Below are positions 39,713 through 49,462 of a stretch of 64,000 bases of DNA, one piece after another (within the stretch, counting starts at the first letter, position 1; every line of letters starts with the position of its first letter). The translations under genes were made by a program, and so were the position numbers. Location: assembly GCF_000243275.1 (NCBI RefSeq), contig NZ_CM001437.1, positions 1,461,100-1,525,099 of the forward strand, written 5' to 3'. Source of the stretch: Myroides odoratus DSM 2801. Its GTDB lineage: Bacteria; Bacteroidota; Bacteroidia; Flavobacteriales; Flavobacteriaceae. The notes beneath the pieces are model-generated. The model ran no database searches. It was not told the DNA's origin and saw only the letters and a program-made list of their open reading frames with translations.

Positions 39713-40291
39713 TTATGGTTTAAGTCTACTTTTTATCCATTTGCCCTCTTTATATTCAAACAACATACGTTCGTGAAAACGAGCCTCACTAAAAACAAGA
39801 AACTCTATCCTATAAGGTTGAACTGCCCAAGCAGTAAAAGCTTCTGGCGTTGGAAGTGACTGCCCTTCATACTGCTGCATAATCTTGCTATAAGATTCCT
39901 CCAGATCCGCGATATTAGTTAACACCTCTCCTTGAGCACTAACAAGCGATACCGCTTGACTTTCTCTATTTCGCTCTTGAAAATAACGATGACTATCTTC
40001 CTGGCTTAATTCTTCAATAGTTCCTTGTACTCGGACTTGCACATTTGTAGAAGTCCACCAAAAAGCAAGAGCTACTTTATTATTCTGAACTACTTCTTGC
40101 CCTTTACGAGCAGTCTTACTTCCGGTAAAAATAAATTGATCTTTCTTTATCTCTTTGCACGACACAAATCGACTATTAGGATAACCATCCATCCCTATTG
40201 TGGTAAAACAACAAGCTGATGGAATTTTAACTTGCGTTTGGGCTAATTCTTTTTGATAGAATTGATCAAATAACAAAATAGGATTGTGCAT
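39713..40291 (-). CDS. pdxH: Pyridoxamine 5'-phosphate oxidase
   Basis: The 192-aa FMN enzyme oxidises pyridoxine- or pyridoxamine-phosphate to PLP. Motifs include PNSRFVSCKEI, FTGSKTARKGQEVVQNNKVALAFWW, and a C-terminal PYRIEFLVFSEARFHERMLF with WIKSRLKP. The protein is slightly shorter than the usual ~215 aa because its N-terminus is short, which is common in some lineages. A terminator lies between it and rpe. Confidence 0.95.
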   Translation of the reverse strand: MHNPILLFDQFYQKELAQTQVKIPSACCFTTIGMDGYPNSRFVSCKEIKKDQFIFTGSKTARKGQEVVQNNKVALAFWWTSTNVQVRVQGTIEELSQEDSHRYFQERNRESQAVSLVSAQGEVLTNIADLEESYSKIMQQYEGQSLPTPEAFTAWAVQPYRIEFLVFSEARFHERMLFEYKEGKWIKSRLKP

Positions 40292-40327
40292 GTTTTTAAT
40301 TTTAAATTGTACGCTATCCTCTAAAAT

Positions 40328-40368
40328 AAAAAAACATCTTTGCTTTTAGAAACAAAGATGTTTTTTTT
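40328..40368 (-). terminator. Terminator between rpe and pdxH
   Basis: The stem AAAACATCTTTG/CAAAGATGTTTT is followed on both sides by T-rich runs. It mainly ends the rpe transcript. Confidence 0.8.
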
Positions 40369-40438
40369 ATATGAAATGCGTTTGCATCTACTTCAATCTT
40401 ATCTTTTAGATGACGAATTGCCATTCGTTTCAACGAAA

Positions 40439-41098
40439 TTATTTTACAATTTCTTTCAAATCAGCAATTGTTGCCATCGGATCCGCAGCGCTAAACACAA
40501 AATTCCCTGCTACTAAAGCACTTGCACCCGCATCTACTAATGCTTTGGCATTCTTACTATTTACACCTCCGTCAATCTCAATGATTACATTTGCTCCTTT
40601 AGCATCAATCATCGCTTTTAACTTACGCACTTTCTCATACGTATTTTCAATAAAGCTCTGTCCTCCAAACCCAGGATTTACACTCATAATCAAAACTAAA
40701 TCTAAATCTTGAATGATGTCTTCTAAAACAGCAACTGGTGTATGTGGATTTAAGGCTACCCCTGCTTGCATTCCTTCCGCTTTAATGGCTTGTATCGTAC
40801 GGTGTAAATGCGTACAAGCTTCATAGTGTACCGTTAAAATATCGGTACCTAATTCTTTAAATGTTTTGATATAGCGATCAGGATCTACAATCATCAAATG
40901 CACATCCAATGTTTTCTTTGCATGTTTATTGATTGCCGCTAAAACGGGCATTCCAAAAGAAATGTTTGGTACGAAAACTCCGTCCATAATATCAATGTGA
41001 AACCAATCTGCTTGGCTTTCATTAATCATTTCGATATCGCGTTGTAGATTTGCAAAATCGGCAGCCAAAACTGATGGCGCTATCTTTATATTTTTCAT
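40439..41098 (-). CDS. rpe: Ribulose-phosphate 3-epimerase
   Basis: The TIM-barrel enzyme interconverts ribulose- and xylulose-5-phosphate. The start is set at ATG 41098 (219 aa, MKNIKIAPSVLAADFANL). A longer start at 41119 is unlikely because it overlaps the -7 box (41117-41124, minus TATCTTTG). Motifs are DIMDGVFVPNISFG, DVHLMI, and MSVNPGFGGQSF with the metal and phosphate ligands. It lies between lipB and pdxH. Confidence 0.97.
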   Translation of the reverse strand: MKNIKIAPSVLAADFANLQRDIEMINESQADWFHIDIMDGVFVPNISFGMPVLAAINKHAKKTLDVHLMIVDPDRYIKTFKELGTDILTVHYEACTHLHRTIQAIKAEGMQAGVALNPHTPVAVLEDIIQDLDLVLIMSVNPGFGGQSFIENTYEKVRKLKAMIDAKGANVIIEIDGGVNSKNAKALVDAGASALVAGNFVFSAADPMATIADLKEIVK

Positions 41099-41116
41099 AC
41101 TGTTGTGTTGTTTGTA

Positions 41117-41124
41117 CAAAGATA
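41117..41124 (-). promoter_or_regulatory. -7 box of rpe
   Basis: The minus strand reads TATCTTTG, 18 nt upstream of the ATG at 41098. It decides that start over the longer one. Confidence 0.55.
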
Positions 41125-41169
41125 AAAAAATCCCAAGAGGAAAGTCCGCTTAGAATTTTATAAATTATG

Positions 41170-41874
41170 TTATTGTTCTTTTATAGTCGCTTCAAATAAT
41201 TCGGCAAAGTACTTGATGATTTTAGCGCGTACCTCATCTTCATCTACGTAATTTACCCCTAATTCTACATGTAAAGAAGTAACCCCTTTTCCGCGGATTC
41301 CACAAGGAATAATATTGTCAAAATACCCTAAATCTGAATTGACATTCAAGGCAAAACCATGCATTGTTACCCAGCGAGAAGCACGTACACCCATCGCACA
41401 TATCTTCCTTGCAAACGGAGTTCCTACGCCTAACCAAACGCCTGTTTCTCCTTCACTTCTCCCCGCTTCAATACCATAGTCTTTCAGTACAAGAATCATC
41501 GTTTCTTCTAACAAGCGCAAATACTTGTGGATATCAGTAAAGAAGTTTTCTAAATCTAAAATGGGATATCCTACAATCTGACCCGGTCCGTGATAGGTAA
41601 TATCTCCCCCTCTATTTATCTTATAGAATGTCGCTCCTTTTGCTTTTAATTGTTCTTCATCCAGCAAAAGATTCTCCATATCTCCACTTTTTCCTAAGGT
41701 ATATACATGAGGGTGCTCAACAAACAAAAAATAATTGGGTGTTGGCTCTTCCGTTTCTTCTCTTCTATTCTTGATTTTGATATCTAAAACCGATTGAAAA
41801 AGCTCTTCTTGATACGCCCAAGTATCTTTATAGTCTTTTTCACCTAAATCAATTAAGGTCACTTCTTTATTCAT
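41170..41874 (-). CDS. lipB: Lipoyl(octanoyl) transferase LipB
   Basis: The 234-aa enzyme moves octanoyl from ACP to lipoyl domains. The family motif is RGGDITYHGPGQIVGYPILDLENF, and the active-site Cys is in NIIPCGIRGKGVTSL. A TAAGTTTG -7 box (41880-41887, minus) is only 5 nt from the ATG and overlaps the stop codon of the small YqaE-like gene upstream. Confidence 0.97.
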   Translation of the reverse strand: MNKEVTLIDLGEKDYKDTWAYQEELFQSVLDIKIKNRREETEEPTPNYFLFVEHPHVYTLGKSGDMENLLLDEEQLKAKGATFYKINRGGDITYHGPGQIVGYPILDLENFFTDIHKYLRLLEETMILVLKDYGIEAGRSEGETGVWLGVGTPFARKICAMGVRASRWVTMHGFALNVNSDLGYFDNIIPCGIRGKGVTSLHVELGVNYVDEDEVRAKIIKYFAELFEATIKEQ

Positions 41875-41879
41875 GTTTA

Positions 41880-41887
41880 CAAACTTA
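41880..41887 (-). promoter_or_regulatory. -7 box of lipB, overlapping the upstream gene's stop codon
   Basis: The minus strand reads TAAGTTTG, ending 5 nt before the lipB ATG, so the transcript would have almost no leader. Confidence 0.45.
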
Positions 41888-42049
41888 GCGGTTATATTTT
41901 GGATTATTGAGAATAACTAACGCTCCGATAACACCGGGAATCCAACCTGCTAGGGTTAAAAGAAAAACAATTATTATGGATCCGCACCCTTTATCATACA
42001 CAGCGATAGGCGGAAAAATAATAGACAAAATTACTCTCCAAATACTCAT
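41885..42049 (-). CDS. YqaE/Pmp3 family small membrane protein
   Basis: The 54-aa protein has two hydrophobic helices. Its recognisable YqaE/Pmp3 pattern is SIIFPPIAVYDKGCGSIIIVFLL, then LAGWIPGVIGALVILNN. The family has small stress-related membrane proteins in bacteria, plants and yeast. It lies on the minus strand directly upstream of lipB, with 10 nt between stop and ATG, so it may be cotranscribed. Function in this organism is not known. Confidence 0.85.
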   Translation of the reverse strand: MSIWRVILSIIFPPIAVYDKGCGSIIIVFLLTLAGWIPGVIGALVILNNPKYNR

Positions 42050-42246
42050 AATCACTTATTTATATCCTACAAATTTCGTCATTTTTTATGAATTACGGCT
42101 ATAAATTCAGCTAAACCCACGCTTGAAATCCGCTCAAAAAGATCAATTGACTAATTAACTGACATTTGGCGAGATACAATGGGTACTAATTTTTAAAGAT
42201 TACCTATATTTGCACTTTATAAATTAATTCATAATTCACAATTATT

Positions 42247-43947
42247 ATGCAACTTTCAGAACAAGAAATCATCAGAAGAGAGAAGCTCGCAAAATTGCAA
42301 GAGCTTGGTGTGAATCCTTATCCTGCTAACTTATTTCCAGTAAATCATACATCCAAGCAGATAAAGAACGGTTTTGAAGAAGGTAAGAAGGTAATTGTGG
42401 CAGGAAGATTAATGTCTTCTCGTATTCAAGGAAAAGCTTCTTTCGCAACCATTCAAGACAGTGAAGGAAAGATTCAATTATACATCAACAGAGATGAACT
42501 TTGTCCAGGTGAGAACAAAGATTTATATAACGAAGTTTACAAAAAACTAATTGACTTAGGAGATATCATTGGTATCGAAGGGGAATTATTTACAACGCAA
42601 GTAGGAGAAAAAACAGTACGTGTACAAGGGCTTTCTCTACTGAGTAAATCTTTACGTCCGTTACCATTACCTAAGACAGATGCGGAAGGTAATACATTCG
42701 ATGCTTTTACGGATCCTGAATTGCGTTACAGAATGCGTTATGTAGATTTAGTTGTTAATCCTTCAATTAAAGAAACGTTTATTAAGCGTACGAAGTTGTT
42801 TAACGCTATGCGTCAATTCTTCAATGAATCTGGCTATATGGAGGTTGAAACACCTGTACTACAGTCTATCCCTGGAGGAGCTGCTGCACGTCCATTCATG
42901 ACTCATCACAACGCCTTGGATATTCCATTGTACTTGCGTATCGCGAATGAATTGTATTTAAAACGCTTAATCGTAGGTGGTTTTGACGGAGTCTATGAGT
43001 TCGCTAAAAACTTCCGTAACGAAGGAATGGACAGAACCCATAATCCAGAATTTACCGTAATGGAAATCTATGTAGCCTATAAAGACTACAACTGGATGAT
43101 GGACTTCACAGAGCGTTTATTAGAGCATTGTGCAATGGCAGTTAACGGTTCTTCAAAAGCTATTTTTGGCGAACATGAGATTGACTTTAAAGCCCCATAT
43201 AAACGAATCACTATGGCTGATTCGATTAAAGAATTTACTGGTTTTGACATTACCGGAAAAACAGAAGATGAAATTCGTCAAGCTGCTTTAGGTATGGGTA
43301 TTCCAGTAGATGAAACGATGGGGAAAGGAAAATTAATTGACGAGATTTTCGGGGAAAAATGTGAGGGGAACTACATCCAACCTACGTTTATCACAGATTA
43401 TCCAAAAGAAATGTCTCCCTTAACCAAAGCACACCGTGACAATCCAGAATTAACAGAGCGTTTTGAGTTGATGGTTTGTGGAAAAGAAGTAGCCAATGCA
43501 TATTCAGAGTTAAATGATCCGATTGACCAAAGAGAGCGTTTTGAAGCTCAAATGGCTTTAGCGGATCGTGGAGATGATGAAGCGATGTTCATTGATCAAG
43601 ATTTCTTACGTGCTTTAGAATACGGAATGCCTCCTACTTCTGGAATGGGGATTGGAATGGATCGTTTAGCCATGTTCTTAACGAATAATCCATCTATTCA
43701 AGAAGTATTATTCTTCCCTCAAATGAGACCAGAGAAAACAGCTCCAACTGTAGAATTATCAGATGAAGAGAAAATCATCATCCAAATTCTAGAGCAAAAC
43801 GAAAACAAAGTGGAGTTAGGTTCACTAAAAGAACAAGCCGCTTTAAGTGGTAAGAAATGGGATAAAGCCATGAAAGCGCTTTCCTCACATAACTTAACCA
43901 AAGTAGTGACGGAAGATGATAATAAATATGTTGTTTATCAACAGTAA
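42247..43947 (+). CDS. lysS: Lysine--tRNA ligase (class II)
   Basis: The 566-aa class II enzyme has an OB-fold anticodon-binding domain (residues ~40-160). The catalytic motifs are FRNEGMDRTHNPEFTVMEIY (motif 2) and GMGIGMDRLAMFLTN (motif 3). A C-terminal extension of about 65 residues (after ~500) looks like a small helical, winged-helix-like domain and is usual for Bacteroidota LysS. It is monocistronic and ends at a strong terminator. Confidence 0.98.
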   Translation: MQLSEQEIIRREKLAKLQELGVNPYPANLFPVNHTSKQIKNGFEEGKKVIVAGRLMSSRIQGKASFATIQDSEGKIQLYINRDELCPGENKDLYNEVYKKLIDLGDIIGIEGELFTTQVGEKTVRVQGLSLLSKSLRPLPLPKTDAEGNTFDAFTDPELRYRMRYVDLVVNPSIKETFIKRTKLFNAMRQFFNESGYMEVETPVLQSIPGGAAARPFMTHHNALDIPLYLRIANELYLKRLIVGGFDGVYEFAKNFRNEGMDRTHNPEFTVMEIYVAYKDYNWMMDFTERLLEHCAMAVNGSSKAIFGEHEIDFKAPYKRITMADSIKEFTGFDITGKTEDEIRQAALGMGIPVDETMGKGKLIDEIFGEKCEGNYIQPTFITDYPKEMSPLTKAHRDNPELTERFELMVCGKEVANAYSELNDPIDQRERFEAQMALADRGDDEAMFIDQDFLRALEYGMPPTSGMGIGMDRLAMFLTNNPSIQEVLFFPQMRPEKTAPTVELSDEEKIIIQILEQNENKVELGSLKEQAALSGKKWDKAMKALSSHNLTKVVTEDDNKYVVYQQ

Positions 43948-44050
43948 TACATGAAGGTTATGGGAAATTGGAGATGAGAGATGGGTTGAGTACTAAACGA
44001 GTGTCAAATCCTTGAGATAAATGAACTCACTGCCATGAACCGAAAACCGA

Positions 44051-44100
44051 AATGAAACAAAAAAGAGGAAGTTTATTCAACTTCCTCTTTTTTGTTTCAT
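44051..44100. terminator. Terminator downstream of lysS
   Basis: A perfect 22-bp stem (ATGAAACAAAAAAGAGGAAG arm and its complement) around TATTC is followed by T and A runs on both sides, so it may work in both directions. The rest of the ~410-bp spacer between lysS and the zeta-like gene has no gene. Confidence 0.85.
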
Positions 44101-44348
44101 TATTTTTGATCCGATATCCAGAACTAAGGAAGGGAATAAAAGTTCAAAAGAATCTAAAGTCAGGTTCTCTAAAACTATAGCCTATATTTTTAAAAAACAC
44201 GTAGCCTATTATTCTCTCCCCTATTCTTTATAAGCTACATAGTTTTAAAAGATTTTTTTCATAATCTAATAAATAGATAACTACATCACAATGTAACTAA
44301 TAGTATTGTATCTTTAGTAGATTAAAATACAAACAACTAAATATATTA
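44101..44348. other. Gene-free spacer before the zeta-like module
   Basis: About 250 bp of very AT-rich DNA. A TATCTTTA box lies near 44308 and a full TATCTTTG -7 box at 44349-44356. Nothing else is evident. Confidence 0.5.
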
Positions 44349-44356
44349 TATCTTTG
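44349..44356 (+). promoter_or_regulatory. -7 box directly before the zeta-like gene
   Basis: TATCTTTG is 4 nt from the ATG at 44361, so transcription would start at or inside the start codon. Confidence 0.45.
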
Positions 44357-44360
44357 TTAT

Positions 44361-44942
44361 ATGAATGATAAAAATCTATACATTATTGCAGGGTGTAATG
44401 GTGCGGGAAAAACAACCGCATCCTATACAATATTACCTGAAATTTTAAATTGTAAAGAATTTGTCAATGCAGATGAAATTGCAAAAGGGCTCTCTCCTTT
44501 TCAACCAGAGAAGGTAGCTATTGAAGCAGGTAGAATTATGCTTACTAGAATATATGATTTATTGAAAAGTGAAGAAAATTTTGCCTTTGAGACAACATTA
44601 TCAACTAAAACATATAAAAACAAAATAGTGGCTGCTAGAAAATCTGGTTACTATTCTACATTATTGTTCTTCTGGCTGAGAAATTTTGATTTAGCAAAGG
44701 AAAGGGTAAAAACGAGAGTAAATGAAGGAGGGCATAATATTCCAGAAAACGTTATAGAAAGAAGATACCTAAATGGAATCAGAAATCTATTTGAGATTTA
44801 TCTTGATATTGTAGATGAAGCTTTTATTTTTGACAACTCGGAAGGGATGCCAATTCTTATAGCAGAAAAATTTCTAGGTGAAGATCTTATCGTTCATGAA
44901 CAACAAAAATTTAATGACTTAAAAAAATATTATGAAAACTGA
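44361..44942 (+). CDS. Zeta-toxin-like P-loop kinase
   Basis: The 193-aa protein has the Walker A motif GCNGAGKT at residues 11-18, a NADEIAKGLSPF segment and FAFETTLSTKTY with an Asp/Glu typical of the zeta toxin / UDP-N-acetylglucosamine kinase family. In known systems zeta toxins phosphorylate UNAG. That activity is not proven for this branch. A 48-aa gene overlaps its 3' end by 11 nt, suggesting a two-gene toxin-antitoxin-like unit. Codon use and AT content look more AT-rich than the flanking genes. Confidence 0.75.
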   Translation: MNDKNLYIIAGCNGAGKTTASYTILPEILNCKEFVNADEIAKGLSPFQPEKVAIEAGRIMLTRIYDLLKSEENFAFETTLSTKTYKNKIVAARKSGYYSTLLFFWLRNFDLAKERVKTRVNEGGHNIPENVIERRYLNGIRNLFEIYLDIVDEAFIFDNSEGMPILIAEKFLGEDLIVHEQQKFNDLKKYYEN

Positions 44943-45078
44943 AGCAAGAAAATTAAAAAAAGAAAAGATTTTAATTGGACTTGAAAAAGCATATGAAAAA
45001 ATGATTCAGTTCAAGAAAGAAAAAAACAGCGAAATTGTTGTGCTTAAAGGCAATAAAATTGTACGCATTAAGCCTTAA
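44932..45078 (+). CDS. Small basic partner protein of the zeta-like gene (possible antitoxin)
   Basis: The 48-aa ORF starts at ATG 44932, overlapping the zeta-like gene by 11 nt (stop at 44942). It has a Lys-rich helix (LKKEKILIGLEKAYEKMIQFKKEK) and a short C-terminal strand (IVVLKGNKIVRIKP). Such small proteins next to zeta-family kinases are a recurring pair, and a toxin-neutralising role is inferred only. Confidence 0.6.
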   Translation: MKTEARKLKKEKILIGLEKAYEKMIQFKKEKNSEIVVLKGNKIVRIKP

Positions 45079-45214
45079 TAGTATTGTAAATCTCCATGTT
45101 GTTGAACATGTATAGGTGAACAGACTGGACAATAAGACCTATAATACAAGTAAAAAGAGGACGCTCTTTTGAAATATTCTTTTTGATTACTGTTCACATG
45201 TAAAATACAAGCAT

Positions 45215-45247
45215 AAAAAAAGCACTGCTGAGCAGTGCTTTTTTTTA
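45215..45247 (-). terminator. Terminator of rpoD
   Basis: The palindrome AAAAAGCACTGCT/AGCAGTGCTTTTT has T runs on both strands. It lies directly against the rpoD stop. Confidence 0.85.
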
Positions 45248-46111
45248 TTATCCTAAATACGTTTTCAGTATTTTACTTCTTGACGTATGTTTTAAGCGAC
45301 GAATCGCTTTTTCTTTAATCTGACGAACACGTTCTCTGGTTAAGTCAAACGTTTCTCCTATTTCTTCTAATGTCATTGGGTGTTGATCTCCTAAACCGAA
45401 ATACAAACGAACAACATCAGCTTCACGTGGTGTTAACGTTTCTAAGGCTCTTTCAATCTCTGTACGCAATGATTCGTGGATTAACTCACGGTCTGGGTTT
45501 GGTGATTCACCTGAACGCAATACATCGTATAAGTTAGAATCCTCTCCTTCTACTAAAGGAGCATCCATTGATAAATGACGCCCCGAGTTTTTCATACTCT
45601 CTTTTACGTCGTTTACAGTCATATCCAATTCTACAGCGATTTCCTCTGCTGAAGGTGGACGTTCATTAGACTGCTCTAACAGCGCGTACATTTTATTAAT
45701 TTTATTAATCGAACCAATTTTATTTAATGGTAAACGTACAATTCTAGATTGTTCAGCTAAAGCAGACAAAATAGATTGTCTAATCCACCAAACTGCGTAA
45801 GAAATAAATTTAAAACCACGAGTTTCATCAAAACGCTGTGCGGCTTTAATCAACCCCAAGTTTCCTTCATTAATTAAATCCGGAAGCGTCAACCCTTGGT
45901 TTTGGTATTGTTTAGCTACCGAAACCACGAATCTTAAGTTAGCCTTAGTTAATTTCTCTAAAGCTCTTTGATCACCTGCTTTAATTCGCTGTGCTAATTC
46001 TACCTCTTCATCTGCAGTAATCAAATCTACTTTACCAATCTCTTGCAAATACTTATCTAGTGAAGCGGTTTCACGATTCGTAACTTGCTTGGTAATTTTA
46101 AGTTGTCTCAT
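45248..46111 (-). CDS. rpoD: RNA polymerase primary sigma factor (RpoD/SigA)
   Basis: The 287-aa sigma-70 factor has regions 1.2 to 4.2 but no region 1.1, typical of Bacteroidota sigma-A. Region 2 is [37 protein letters not shown]..., then [14 protein letters not shown]. Region 4 ends [13 protein letters not shown] and [29 protein letters not shown]. It recognises the TTG/TAnnTTTG promoters used by its neighbours. It is monocistronic. Confidence 0.98.
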   Translation of the reverse strand: MRQLKITKQVTNRETASLDKYLQEIGKVDLITADEEVELAQRIKAGDQRALEKLTKANLRFVVSVAKQYQNQGLTLPDLINEGNLGLIKAAQRFDETRGFKFISYAVWWIRQSILSALAEQSRIVRLPLNKIGSINKINKMYALLEQSNERPPSAEEIAVELDMTVNDVKESMKNSGRHLSMDAPLVEGEDSNLYDVLRSGESPNPDRELIHESLRTEIERALETLTPREADVVRLYFGLGDQHPMTLEEIGETFDLTRERVRQIKEKAIRRLKHTSRSKILKTYLG

Positions 46112-46230
46112 AGTATTTTACTCCTTATTTGTCTTTGTCCTTAATGGTCTACATAAGTTATACGTACACATTCCTCAAAAAGTTACAATATTTTGAAAAA
46201 TATTTTCTTTTTGTTGCCTTCTAAAAATAT

Positions 46231-46262
46231 AAAGCCTTAAAAACATGGTTTCTAAGGCTTTA
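46231..46262 (-). terminator. Terminator of the monooxygenase gene
   Basis: The stem AAAGCCTTA/TAAGGCTTT, with an internal pairing in the loop, lies after the monooxygenase stop on the minus strand. The downstream T run is modest. Confidence 0.6.
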
Positions 46263-46294
46263 TAAAAACAATTTATTTCAATAATCGCTAACGA

Positions 46295-47761
<1,467 letters not shown>

Positions 47762-47938
47762 AAGAATCTTGTACGAAGACTCTTACAGACACTCTTACTG
47801 AGTGATTTGATAGGTCATCGTGAAAGACAACCTAATAATAGGAGAACCCGTAGTGGGTTCTTACTAGACAAAGAGGAAAAGCCTCTATAGATTACTGCCT
47901 AATTGCAAGTGATTTTAATCAATCACTTTACAGCTGAT
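47762..47938 (-). ncRNA. Candidate structured RNA / leader upstream of tmm
   Basis: Downstream of a perfect TATATTTG -7 box, about 170 nt contain five perfect stem-loops. Plus-strand positions are 47907-47914/47921-47928 (8 bp), 47872-47876/47882-47886, 47843-47849/47855-47861 (7 bp), 47831-47834/47839-47842 and 47790-47794/47800-47804. A terminator-like hairpin (47762-47770/47776-47784) ends in a T-rich tail. The segment 47921-47927 can pair with either 47908-47914 or 47801-47807, so two folds exclude each other. It could be a stable ncRNA (length fits 6S-like RNA) or a riboswitch-like leader. No Rfam family is assigned. Confidence 0.45.
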
Positions 47939-47942
47939 AGAG

Positions 47943-47950
47943 CAAATATA
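47943..47950 (-). promoter_or_regulatory. -7 box upstream of the structured RNA and tmm
   Basis: The minus strand reads TATATTTG (TAnnTTTG), giving a leader of about 255 nt before the tmm ATG. Confidence 0.6.
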
Positions 47951-48077
47951 AGCAATTTTTAGGACATGGCCAAACTCCTCCATTTTTAACTAGCTAATTA
48001 TCAATATCTAATTTAAAAAAAGGATGGTTTAATGAAGATAAAAAAGGTTATCTTTACTTCAACCAATACAAAAAACG

Positions 48078-48368
48078 ATGAATCAAACACCTAAATTAAC
48101 CTATGTTTTACACAGCGGTTCTTTCTTAAGTACCTTGCTGATTTTCTTCTTTATATTTTTAAGTCGAAGGGGAGCTAACGGTATATATACACAGCCCTTG
48201 TTAGGTGCATTATACGAATTATTATGGTTGCCACTTCTCGCCGCTTTATTCAGTATTCCAGTGGTGTGGTTTGTCTTAGCTTGTAGAAAAAAAGTAGCTT
48301 GGACAAAGCTAATCCTTCCTTGTGTATTATCCGCAGGAACAATCGCGTACTTGATACTATCACAATAA
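48078..48368 (+). CDS. Small membrane protein, unknown
   Basis: The 96-aa protein has three probable transmembrane helices (about residues 14-30, 48-66 and 77-93) with basic loops. I do not recognise a family. Its gene lies between the divergent tmm leader and convergent panE, ends at a shared terminator, and has a normal codon bias. It is most likely a real, lineage-restricted gene. Confidence 0.6.
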   Translation: MNQTPKLTYVLHSGSFLSTLLIFFFIFLSRRGANGIYTQPLLGALYELLWLPLLAALFSIPVVWFVLACRKKVAWTKLILPCVLSAGTIAYLILSQ

Positions 48369-48399
48369 AAAAAGAGCCTTTAAATACAGGCTCTTTTTA
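48367..48399. terminator. Bidirectional terminator between the small membrane protein gene and panE
   Basis: The stem AAAAAGAGCCT/AGGCTCTTTTT lies between convergent genes, with T runs on both strands. Confidence 0.8.
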
Positions 48400-48403
48400 T
48401 TTG

Positions 48404-49342
48404 CTACATGGTATAATGACCTTGTTTTACTTTTAAAACGTCATATAATTTCTGATACGTTTGAACATCCGTTTGCAAGCGCAGACCTTCTCGAATTAAA
48501 TAACCCGCCATCACTTCAAGTTCTGTTTGGGGTTTATTACTCAAGAAATCACTATGCATGGACGTCGTAGAATCAAAGGGAATTACTGCTAAACGCTGCA
48601 TCACTACCTCAACTACATCTTCTGTTAGGTTTACTCCTTTGGCTTGAGCAACTTGACTTGCTTCCGTTACTAGCGCTTGTATAACTGCAGGATGATCACG
48701 CATCACAACACCAAAAGAACAATTGTAAAATGCCGTTGCCACGGCAGAAGAAGAAACTAAAATATATTTCTCCCAAACTTCTCGTGCAATATCCTGTGTA
48801 CAAATAGAGATAATCCCTGCAGCTTTCAGCAATTCATCCAATTGTAACATCTGGGGCGTAATCCCTTCTGTACGTCCAAAAACAATCTTTTGTCTTCCAC
48901 TCGGATTATCAATGACACCTGCTTCTTTTAAACGAGAAACCATATACGTACACCCTTGCCAAACTTCAGCATCCAAAAGATGATCTAGCTTCTCGAAAGC
49001 TTCAACACCATTCAATAAAGGAAGAATAACCGTGTTTTTAGACACAATCGCTTTCAAATCATCAATTACCTTATCCAGATCATATTCCTTCGTACAAAGC
49101 AAGATAAAATCCATTGCCCCCAACTCTTGTACACGTTCTACTACTTGTGCAGGTTTTCCAATGATCACATTGCCTTTAGACAAGACAGTTAGTCCATGTG
49201 TTTCTATTTGTTTGCCGTGTTCGCCTCTTGCAACGAAATGGATATCTACTTGTGCATCTTGTTCAAAATGATGGGCTAATAATCCTCCATAAAACCCACC
49301 AACACCACCTAGACCAATAACCCCTATATTTATTTTACTCAT
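48404..49342 (-). CDS. 2-dehydropantoate 2-reductase family protein
   Basis: The 312-aa protein has the N-terminal NADP Rossmann motif GVIGLGGVGGFYGG. The LLNGVEAFEKLDHLL stretch and the C-terminal ApbA helical domain (EVWEKYILVSSSAVATAF, SMHSDFLSNKPQTELEVMAGYLI) show the ketopantoate-reductase fold. In the pathway it reduces 2-dehydropantoate to pantoate for CoA synthesis. Several paralogues exist in bacteria, so panE itself is likely but not certain. It is monocistronic. Confidence 0.88.
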   Translation of the reverse strand: MSKINIGVIGLGGVGGFYGGLLAHHFEQDAQVDIHFVARGEHGKQIETHGLTVLSKGNVIIGKPAQVVERVQELGAMDFILLCTKEYDLDKVIDDLKAIVSKNTVILPLLNGVEAFEKLDHLLDAEVWQGCTYMVSRLKEAGVIDNPSGRQKIVFGRTEGITPQMLQLDELLKAAGIISICTQDIAREVWEKYILVSSSAVATAFYNCSFGVVMRDHPAVIQALVTEASQVAQAKGVNLTEDVVEVVMQRLAVIPFDSTTSMHSDFLSNKPQTELEVMAGYLIREGLRLQTDVQTYQKLYDVLKVKQGHYTM

Positions 49343-49420
49343 TGTATTATTTCTTTTTTTCCTTTTTTAAAGATACTCAAAAAGCTAGAAAACACGCTAC
49401 CTCTATCCGTTTAAAACAAA

Positions 49421-49446
49421 AAAAACACCTCGATTGAGGTGTTTTT
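49421..49446 (-). terminator. Terminator of pnp
   Basis: The stem AAAAACACCTC/GAGGTGTTTTT, with a GATT loop, is followed by T-rich sequence on the minus strand, 17 nt after the pnp stop. Confidence 0.85.
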
Positions 49447-49462
49447 ATATGCTAGATCGGAA

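Noticed and set aside
41130-41155. GAGGAAAGTCCGC, similar to a conserved stretch of RNase P RNA.
   Set aside because: It is alone in a 50-bp spacer between rpe and lipB, with no room for or other parts of an RNase P RNA.
45115-45200. GTGAACAG/CTGTTCAC inverted repeat downstream of the zeta-like module.
   Set aside because: Only 8 bp with about 70 bp between; too weak to call an element end or operator.
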